Source of the DNA: a bacterium
GTDB taxonomy: Bacteria > Bacillota_I > Bacilli_A > RFN20 > DUOZ01
DNA length: 34,118 nt
Reading direction: 5' to 3'
Assembly: GCA_012838555.1 (NCBI GenBank)
Contig: DUOZ01000062.1
Coordinates: forward strand, 1 to 34,118
Position 1 is the first letter of the stretch. Each line of letters begins with the position of its first letter. Below, one piece after another: positions 27,178-34,118 of the stretch. A program made the position numbers and the translations under genes. The notes under the pieces are model-generated. The model made no database searches. It was not told where the DNA came from and was given only the letters and a program-made list of their open reading frames with translations.

Positions 27178-27363
27178 TTAACCTTGTTTTCTGAGGGTTT
27201 TAAGAGCACGTGCGGAAACTTTAACTCTTCTAACTTTTCCATCAATTACCAATTTAACAGGTTGTAAATTAGCTTTCCATTTACGACGGGTTGCTCTTAA
27301 TGAGTGTGAACGTGTGTTACCACTTAAAGTTCCCTTACCTGTAATAATGCATACTCTGGACAT
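27178..27363 (-). CDS. rpmB: 50S ribosomal protein L28 (Cys-poor, non-zinc form)
   Basis: [38 protein letters not shown]. Confidence 0.95.
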   Translation of the reverse strand: MSRVCIITGKGTLSGNTRSHSLRATRRKWKANLQPVKLVIDGKVRRVKVSARALKTLRKQG

Positions 27364-27548
27364 TTACATGACCCCCTTTTTTCAAACGTTAATTACATAC
27401 GCCTAAATATGATAGCATCTTGATAGTTTAAAATCAAGAAAAAGTTACTAACTAATAAGGGATTTTATTCCCATATAGGCTAGTTTATACTTTATTTTCG
27501 GTAAAAACCCTAATAAATATACTATATTGATAACTATTATGCAAAATG

Positions 27549-27577
27549 TTGAAATTCAAACTAACTTGGAGTATAAT
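27549..27577 (+). promoter_or_regulatory. SigmaA-type promoter for the asp23-fakA operon
   Basis: TTGAAA - 17 bp - TATAAT. Confidence 0.75.
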
Positions 27578-27610
27578 TGATTAGCGATGTATATGCTAGG
27601 AGGTAAATCT

Positions 27611-27967
27611 ATGCCGATTGAAAGAAATTCTAGACATGGCAATATTAACATTACGATGGAAGCAATTGCTGAAATCGCTGGTAATGCATGTACTGAGTGC
27701 TATGGTGTAGTCGGCATGGCTTCTAGAACATCATTATTTTCTGGAATTGTCGAATTACTTAAAAAAGAGAACTATAGCAAAGGCGTTTTCGTCAAAGAAA
27801 CTAAAGACGGAATCGATATTGATATCTATATTATCGTTGCTTTTGGAGTAAGATTGACCGAAGTTGTCAGCGAAGTCCAAAAAAGAGTTAAGTATGTGTT
27901 AGAAAAATCACTCGATATCAAGTTTAAGGCTGTTAACGTTTACGTTCAAAGCATTAAAAAGATCTGA
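27611..27967 (+). CDS. Asp23/Gls24 (YloU) family protein
   Basis: GNINITMEAIAEIAGNACTECYGVVGMAS; SD AGGAGG; upstream of the DAK2 protein as in yloU-yloV. Confidence 0.92.
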   Translation: MPIERNSRHGNINITMEAIAEIAGNACTECYGVVGMASRTSLFSGIVELLKKENYSKGVFVKETKDGIDIDIYIIVAFGVRLTEVVSEVQKRVKYVLEKSLDIKFKAVNVYVQSIKKI

Positions 27968-27992
27968 GTGAATTTTGTTACTGGAGGTTACT

Positions 27993-29633
27993 ATGAATAC
28001 TATTAATGGTGTAATATTTAAACAGATGCTCGTGTCTGGTGCTAATAACTTATTCAATCATTATCCTGAAGTAGATGCACTTAATGTTTTCCCTGTTCCC
28101 GATGGAGATACAGGAACTAATATGAATTTAACAATGACTTCTGGATCAAAAGAAGTGCTAAATCTAAATACTACAAATATTTACGATGTTGCTAGAGCCT
28201 TTTCAAGAGGTTTACTAATGGGAGCTAGAGGTAATTCTGGTGTTATTTTATCTCAAATTTTTAGAGGTTTTGCTCAAGCCTTAGAAGGTAAAGAAAAAAT
28301 AAATATCATTGAATTTTGTGAAGCGTGGTGGCAAGCAAAAGATGTTGCATATAAAGCAGTAATGCGTCCTGTTGAAGGAACAATTCTTACTGTCATTAGA
28401 GAAAGTAGCGAAGTTTTAAAAAATAACGCTACTAATTTCCGTTCAATTGAAGATGCAATGGAGTTTTTTATTAAAGAAGCAAAATCTTCATTAAACAGAA
28501 CACCTGAATTATTACCTATTTTAAAAGAAGTCGGAGTCGTTGATTCTGGTGGGGCCGGTCTAGTTAAAGTGCTTGAAGGTTTCAATGAAGGATTAAGAGG
28601 ACGAGTTGTCGAACGTAAGCAAATTAGCGAAATTTTAGAATCTCCAATTGCAATTGCAGGCAAAGAACTAGAAAATGAAGAATTTGGTTATTGCACCGAG
28701 TTTATCTTAGATTTAAATTATGACAATAAAAAAGAATTTACTGAAAAGAGAATGAATTGTTTCTTACAAAGTCATGGTAACTCAATTGTTTTAGTAAGAG
28801 ATGAGAACTTAGTTAAAGTTCACGTACATACTTTAAAACCAGGTGTCATATTTAACTATGCTCAACAATATGGTGAATTTGTTAGTTTAAAAGTTGAAAA
28901 TATGCAATTACAACATTCTCACATTATCGAAGGTGAAACACAACATGATGTTGAATTAAATAACCAAGCTAAAAAAGAGTATGCTTTAATTTCCGTCTCA
29001 ATAGGTGAAGGTTTAAATGAGATGTTTAGTGATTTACGTGTAGACCAAATAGTAAGCGGAGGTCAAACGATGAATCCATCAACAGAAGATTTTGTCAGTG
29101 CAATTAAAGCTTGTAATGCAAAAAACATCTTTATTTTACCTAATAACTCAAATATTATTATGGCTGCGACTCAAGCTTGTGAAGTTGTTGAAGGTGTAAA
29201 TTGTAAAGTCATACCAACTAAAACTATTCCTCAAGGTTTAGTCGCTTGTATGGTGTTTAATCCAGAGGTTGATGTTGATACAAACTTTGAAGAAATGTCT
29301 AATATTATTGCTTCTGTAAAAACTGGTCAAATTACCTTTGCCATTAAAGATACAAAAATTGATGGCATTGACATTAAAGCAGGTAATTTCATTGGTATTA
29401 ATGGTAAACATATCTTATCTTGTTCTGAAAATCGTTTAGAAGCAACTAAAGAAATGATTAAACAACTAATTGATGAAGACAGTTCACTTGTGACCATTAT
29501 TTATGGAGAAGAAACATCTAGTGATGAAGCTAAAGAATTGGAAGAATTCGTTCAAAATAGTTATAAGAGACTAGATGTTGAAATTCATAATGGAGGTCAA
29601 CCAGTTTATTCGTATATAATTAGTGTAGAGTAA
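27993..29633 (+). CDS. fakA: DAK2-domain fatty acid kinase catalytic subunit-like (FakA/YloV)
   Basis: ALNVFPVPDGDTGTNMNLTM, RGLLMGARGNSGVILSQIFRGFAQ, VVDSGGAGLVKVLEGF. Confidence 0.93.
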   Translation: MNTINGVIFKQMLVSGANNLFNHYPEVDALNVFPVPDGDTGTNMNLTMTSGSKEVLNLNTTNIYDVARAFSRGLLMGARGNSGVILSQIFRGFAQALEGKEKINIIEFCEAWWQAKDVAYKAVMRPVEGTILTVIRESSEVLKNNATNFRSIEDAMEFFIKEAKSSLNRTPELLPILKEVGVVDSGGAGLVKVLEGFNEGLRGRVVERKQISEILESPIAIAGKELENEEFGYCTEFILDLNYDNKKEFTEKRMNCFLQSHGNSIVLVRDENLVKVHVHTLKPGVIFNYAQQYGEFVSLKVENMQLQHSHIIEGETQHDVELNNQAKKEYALISVSIGEGLNEMFSDLRVDQIVSGGQTMNPSTEDFVSAIKACNAKNIFILPNNSNIIMAATQACEVVEGVNCKVIPTKTIPQGLVACMVFNPEVDVDTNFEEMSNIIASVKTGQITFAIKDTKIDGIDIKAGNFIGINGKHILSCSENRLEATKEMIKQLIDEDSSLVTIIYGEETSSDEAKELEEFVQNSYKRLDVEIHNGGQPVYSYIISVE

Positions 29634-29663
29634 TTAAAACATATTTAAATTATTAAATAATTG

Positions 29664-29707
29664 AAGGGATTAAGATCTTATCAAGATGATAGGGTTTATC
29701 CCTCTTT
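29664..29707 (+). terminator. Nested hairpin/attenuator-like terminator upstream of recG
   Basis: GGGAT-TAAG-ATCTT-ATC-AAGAT-GATAGGGTTT-ATCCC-TCTTTTT. Confidence 0.5.
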
Positions 29708-29726
29708 TTAAAAAGGAGGAAGGAAT

Positions 29727-31739
29727 GTGGCATTTTCACTTACTCCCAAAAGAAAAATTATTACTAAAACGCTAGGTTTAAATTCTTTGATGGATATTTT
29801 AAACTATTTTCCGCGTCGCTATAATGATTATACAACCCAAGTATTAGATGAATCTAGTGATGGTGAAATAACAGTTATTAAAGCTAAAGTTATTGATGTT
29901 TCACCAATGGCAAGATTTCAAAGAACTAGAGTTAGATATACTGTATATCTTGATTATAATGACATTGAATTAAAAGGTGTAGTTTTTAATCGAGAGTATA
30001 TGTATAGCAAACTAAAAACTGGAACTGAAGTAATTATCAGCGGGAAATATAATCATTTAAAAAAAGAAATCGTTGTTAATGATTTAATTTTTAGTGAAAA
30101 AATTAAAACTGATGAATATTTAAAACCTATATATGGTTTAGCTAGTGGTATTGCTAATAGAGAAATCGTATCATTAGTTAGAAGTGCCTATAATTATGCC
30201 TCAAAGGCAAATTTATTAGATGATATTATTCCTATTTATTTAAGAGAAAAATATCGCTTAATTTCTAGAAAAGATGCTTATAATTATGTACATAATCCTC
30301 CAAATAAGGAAATGTTAAAGCAAGCTTATAGGTATTTAAAATTTGAAGAATTATTAATTTTTGCTCTTGCCATTATTAAAACTAAGTATGAACGAGAAAG
30401 TATAGCTTTTGATAAACGGTATGTTGATAAAGAATTAATAAAAAATTTTATTAGTTCTCTTCCTTATTCATTAACAAAAGATCAAGTAGAAACAGTTAAT
30501 GATATTATTAATGATTTAACTTCATCAAAGACAATGCACCGTTTAATCCAAGGTGATGTTGGAACAGGTAAAACCTTAGTTGCAATTATTACTTTAATTG
30601 GAGCTTGCACTAATAATAAACAAGCTGCTTTAATGGCTCCGACTGATATTCTAGCTCGTCAACATTTTTATAATATTTCTTCTTTAACTAAAAATTTACC
30701 TTTTAAAGTTGCTTTATTAGTTTCAAATATGCCTACTAGTGAAAAAAGAGAAGTCTTAGAGGGAATAAGTAATGGTGAGATTGATATTGTAGTTGGAACT
30801 CATTCTTTAATACAAAATCAAGTAAATTTTGCTAATCTTGGTTTAGTTATTATTGACGAACAACAACGTTTTGGGGTTAATCAAAGATTGTTGCTTAAAA
30901 CAAAAGGTAAGAATACAGACTTATTACTTTTAAGTGCGACACCAATTCCTCGTACTTTAGCTTTAGCATTATATGGCGATATGGATATTTCAACTTTATA
31001 TGAATTTCCTTTAGGTAAAAGAAAAATAAAAACAAAGTTAATTATGGGTAAATCAATATATCCATTTATTGATGAAGTAGAAAGTTTTATAAGGAACAAA
31101 CGTAAGATTTATATTATTTGCCCTCAAATCGATAATGAAGAGAACAATTTACATTCAGTGATTAAAGTTCATCAAGGTTTAGTCGACTTTTTTAAGGGAA
31201 AATATAAAATAGGTTTACTTCATGGTAAAATGAGTGATGAAGAAAAAGAACAAATCGTTACTTCATTTAAAGATGAAGATGTCCATGTCTTAGTATCTAC
31301 GACTGTAGTTGAAGTTGGTGTTGATGTTAGAGAAGCTGATATGATGATTATTTATGATGCTGAAAGATTCGGTCTTTCTCAATTACATCAACTAAGAGGT
31401 AGAATCGGTCGAGGCGGTAGAGAAGGAATTTGTTATTTATTAACTAGTTCTAAAGATGAAAATGTAATTAGACGCTTAACTTTCTTAGAAAATTGTGATG
31501 ACGGTTTTGAAATATCTCATTTTGATTTAAAAAATCGAGGTCCAGGAGAATTAACAGGTGTTAAGCAAAGTGGAATTGCAAATTTCAAAATTGCTGATAT
31601 CGTCGATGATATGAAAATCTTTGAAGTAGCCAAAGTTGAAGCAGAACGAATTTATCCTTCCTTAGAAAAATGGGAATATTCTAAATTAAATGATAAGGTA
31701 AATAAATATTTAGCCAAAAATGTGGAAGTGATAGGTTAA
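29727..31739 (+). CDS. recG: ATP-dependent DNA helicase RecG
   Basis: RLIQGDVGTGKTLVAIITL, IIDEQQRFGVNQR, LLSATPIPRTLALALYGDMDIS, LHQLRGRIGRGG. Confidence 0.96.
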   Translation: MAFSLTPKRKIITKTLGLNSLMDILNYFPRRYNDYTTQVLDESSDGEITVIKAKVIDVSPMARFQRTRVRYTVYLDYNDIELKGVVFNREYMYSKLKTGTEVIISGKYNHLKKEIVVNDLIFSEKIKTDEYLKPIYGLASGIANREIVSLVRSAYNYASKANLLDDIIPIYLREKYRLISRKDAYNYVHNPPNKEMLKQAYRYLKFEELLIFALAIIKTKYERESIAFDKRYVDKELIKNFISSLPYSLTKDQVETVNDIINDLTSSKTMHRLIQGDVGTGKTLVAIITLIGACTNNKQAALMAPTDILARQHFYNISSLTKNLPFKVALLVSNMPTSEKREVLEGISNGEIDIVVGTHSLIQNQVNFANLGLVIIDEQQRFGVNQRLLLKTKGKNTDLLLLSATPIPRTLALALYGDMDISTLYEFPLGKRKIKTKLIMGKSIYPFIDEVESFIRNKRKIYIICPQIDNEENNLHSVIKVHQGLVDFFKGKYKIGLLHGKMSDEEKEQIVTSFKDEDVHVLVSTTVVEVGVDVREADMMIIYDAERFGLSQLHQLRGRIGRGGREGICYLLTSSKDENVIRRLTFLENCDDGFEISHFDLKNRGPGELTGVKQSGIANFKIADIVDDMKIFEVAKVEAERIYPSLEKWEYSKLNDKVNKYLAKNVEVIG

Positions 31740-31771
31740 TAATGATAAAATTATTGAAAGAAGGTGTGAAT

Positions 31772-32764
31772 ATGGTTAAAATTGCAATTGATGTAATGGG
31801 ATCTGATTTAGGTCCAAAAGAATTATTAAAAGGTGTTAGACAATTCAAAGAAAAATATCCTAATGTTGAGTTATTTGTCGTTGGGAAATTAGATGAAATC
31901 GAAGAGGCTAAAGATATCGCCACCCTCGTTGAAGCAAGTGATGTTATGGGGATGGAAGATGGAGCTTTAGAAGTGATGAGGAAGAAAAACACTTCAATGT
32001 TAAAAGCAGTTGAACTAGTTAAAGAAGGTAAATGTGATGGTGTTGTATCAGCTGGTTCGACAGGTGCTTTTCTTACTGCATCAACGATTAGATTAAAATT
32101 AATTGAGGGAATTTCTAGAGCAGCACTTATCTCACCTTTCCCTAGATATGATGGGAAAGCTGTTACGATTTTAGATATTGGTGCTAATAACGAAAATACT
32201 CCACATCAAATTTACCAATTTGCAGTTATGGGTGCTTTATACTCTTCAAAAATCCTTAATGCTCATAAACCAAAATTATATTTATTAAGTAATGGTAGTG
32301 AAGAGAAAAAAGGTTCACCTTTAATTAAAGAAGCTCATCAGTTATTAAAAGAACACAACTTCCCTAATTTTATGGGAAATATTGAAGCTAGAGATGTCTT
32401 AACAAGTGAAGCTGATGTTGTTGTTACTGGTGGTTTTGAAGGTAATATTCTTTTAAAATCAATTGAAGGAACTGCATCCATGATGAACAGCATGATTAAA
32501 AATGCTTTTAAAAAGTCTGCAATCTCAAAAATTGGATATTTATTTGCAAAATCTGGTTTTGATGAAATGAGAGAAAAACTTGACTATCGCCGTTATGGCG
32601 GGGCGATGTTAGTAGGTTTAAATAATGTCGTAGTCAAAGCACACGGCTCATCAAATGCTTATGCTTTCTTTAATGCAATTAGAGTTGCTAAAGAAATGGT
32701 TGAACAAGATGTTATTTCATTATTAAAGGAAGAATTAAAAAATGGAATTAAAGAAGAGAATTGA
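31772..32764 (+). CDS. plsX: Phosphate acyltransferase PlsX
   Basis: VKIAIDVMGSDLGPKELLKGV, SAGSTGAFLTAS, LDIGANNENTP, VTGGFEGNILLKSIEG. Confidence 0.95.
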   Translation: MVKIAIDVMGSDLGPKELLKGVRQFKEKYPNVELFVVGKLDEIEEAKDIATLVEASDVMGMEDGALEVMRKKNTSMLKAVELVKEGKCDGVVSAGSTGAFLTASTIRLKLIEGISRAALISPFPRYDGKAVTILDIGANNENTPHQIYQFAVMGALYSSKILNAHKPKLYLLSNGSEEKKGSPLIKEAHQLLKEHNFPNFMGNIEARDVLTSEADVVVTGGFEGNILLKSIEGTASMMNSMIKNAFKKSAISKIGYLFAKSGFDEMREKLDYRRYGGAMLVGLNNVVVKAHGSSNAYAFFNAIRVAKEMVEQDVISLLKEELKNGIKEEN

Positions 32765-33437
32765 CGATATTTTAAATAAGTTCGACCTTAAAATGAATGA
32801 GAACAATTATCATTTGTATAAAACAGCTTTAACTCATTCATCTTATGTCAATGAAAAAGAACCTGACGCTGAAGATTATCAACGCTTAGAGTTTGTTGGT
32901 GATGCCGTCTTAGAACTAGCTATTACAGAATTAATTTATAAAAACACTAATCTTGATGAAGGAAATATGTCTTTTTTAAGACAAAAGTTGGTAAAAGAAG
33001 ATACAATTGCAAAAATTGCAATAGATTTAGGAATAGATGAATTAATTTTAATTGGTCTAGGTGAAGATAGAAAAAGACAGTCACTTCTTGCTGATGTTTT
33101 TGAATCGGTCTTAGGTGCAATCTTTTTAGACCAAGGATATAAGACTTCTTTAAGAGTAGTAAGAAAATTATTTTTTGATTTAATTAAGAAATGTCAAAAC
33201 GATATTACCCAAATTAGAGATCCAAAATCATTACTTTATGAATATATTCAAACGGATTCGCGTAATATTATGAAGTTTGTTACAATAAGAGATCAAATTT
33301 TACCTAACAACCGTCATTTATTTGAGGTTGAGGTCGTTATTGATGATGTTGTATACGGAAGAGGGAAAGGCCATAGTAAATCTGAAGCTGAACAACAAGC
33401 AGCTAAAGATGCCTTATCCAAAATTGCAAAAACTTAA
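32742..33437 (+). CDS. rnc: Ribonuclease III
   Basis: ALTHSSYVNE, YQRLEFVGDAVLELAITELIY, LADVFESVLGAIFLD, C-terminal dsRBD GRGKGHSKSEAEQQAAKDAL. Confidence 0.96.
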   Translation: MELKKRIDDILNKFDLKMNENNYHLYKTALTHSSYVNEKEPDAEDYQRLEFVGDAVLELAITELIYKNTNLDEGNMSFLRQKLVKEDTIAKIAIDLGIDELILIGLGEDRKRQSLLADVFESVLGAIFLDQGYKTSLRVVRKLFFDLIKKCQNDITQIRDPKSLLYEYIQTDSRNIMKFVTIRDQILPNNRHLFEVEVVIDDVVYGRGKGHSKSEAEQQAAKDALSKIAKT

Positions 33438-33450
33438 GTGAGGTGAAAAA

Positions 33451-34118
33451 GTGGGTATCTTTAGAAGAATTAAAGAGAGAATCTTTGGAAGTAGTGTTGC
33501 CCAAAAAGATAAATATGTAGCAGGTTTAGATAAAAGTGGGAAAACCCTTGCTGATAAACTTAACGCTTTAACTGCTAGATATCGAACTATTGATGAAAAT
33601 TACTTTGAAGAATTAGAACAAATTTTAATTGAGGCTGATGTTGGAGTTAGAACAACATTAGAAATTATTGAACAAAGTAAAAAAGAAGTTAGATTACAAA
33701 ATGTTACAGATCCACTAGAAATTAATGAAATTTTAATCGATAAAATGTTTATAGCTTATGCCTCTAACGATGATATTAGCAGTGAACTTAACTTACCAAA
33801 TGAAGGTTTAGGTGTTATCATGTTAGTTGGTGTCAATGGTAGTGGTAAAACAACTTCGATTGCAAAACTAGCAAACAAATACTTAAAACAAGGTAAGAAA
33901 GTTTTATTAGCAGCCGGTGATACTTTTAGAGCAGGAGCTGTTGAACAATTAGAGATATGGGCGAATCGCTTAGGAGTAGAAATTGTAAAAGGTAAAGAAA
34001 ATGCTGACCCATCTAGTGTTTTATATGATGCTGCAGTTAAAGCAAAGAAAGATAATTATGATTTATTAATTTGTGATACAGCTGGAAGATTACAAACAAA
34101 AGCTAATTTAATGGATGA
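33451..34118 (+). CDS. ftsY: Signal recognition particle receptor FtsY (truncated by window end)
   Basis: GTG start after GAGGTGAAAA; MGIFRRIKERIFG..., VGVNGSGKTTSIAKLANKY, AAGDTFRAGAVEQLEIWANR, DTAGRLQTKANLMD. Confidence 0.95.
   Translation, partial: MGIFRRIKERIFGSSVAQKDKYVAGLDKSGKTLADKLNALTARYRTIDENYFEELEQILIEADVGVRTTLEIIEQSKKEVRLQNVTDPLEINEILIDKMFIAYASNDDISSELNLPNEGLGVIMLVGVNGSGKTTSIAKLANKYLKQGKKVLLAAGDTFRAGAVEQLEIWANRLGVEIVKGKENADPSSVLYDAAVKAKKDNYDLLICDTAGRLQTKANLMD

Noticed and set aside
28274-28663. Minus-strand 129-aa ORF
   Set aside because: Antisense within the DAK2 gene; no SD or family resemblance.
30881-31992. Minus-strand 72-aa and 103-aa ORFs
   Set aside because: Antisense within recG and plsX; composition reflects the opposite strand.
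1-34118. CRISPR arrays, transposons, prophage genes, toxin-antitoxin or defence systems
   Set aside because: No regularly spaced repeats, transposase/integrase, phage or recognisable defence gene seen; gene content is chromosomal core plus sporulation genes.

Overview
The window is about 34 kb of low-GC, gene-dense chromosome. It probably comes from a spore-forming relative of Bacillus/Erysipelotrichia-type Bacillota; this is inferred from YlbD/YlbE/YlbF/YlbJ, YjcZ-like and CotD-like genes. No CRISPR array, prophage, transposon or rRNA/tRNA gene was found. Most genes are core: dapF-asd-lysC, mnmL-mnmM, trpS, spx, nadK, maf, rnj, def, the ylb cluster, pgeF/yfiH, rqcH, an amino-acid ABC transporter, ldh, gmk, priA, rpmB, asp23-fakA-recG-plsX-rnc-ftsY. 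The most interesting signals are in the RNA and regulatory layer. (1) A tRNA-Trp T-box upstream of trpS has no U-run terminator; instead a 10-bp helix could sequester the start codon, competing with the antisequestrator, so it looks translational. (2) Two sporulation-type genes that sit co-directionally behind housekeeping genes share one architecture: a hairpin whose 3' arm contains the gene's Shine-Dalgarno and whose loop contains a CATA-type sporulation -10 element. (3) A lysine riboswitch with a readable terminator/antiterminator switch precedes an ABC transporter. (4) There are several divergent proteins: an orphan membrane-anchored EIIB-like domain lacking the phosphorylatable Cys, an Spx with a Cys-rich tail, a short aspartokinase and a divergent SEDS protein. 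(5) A VOC gene is interrupted by a single in-frame TAA. All claims are from reading the sequence; no database search or folding program was run.
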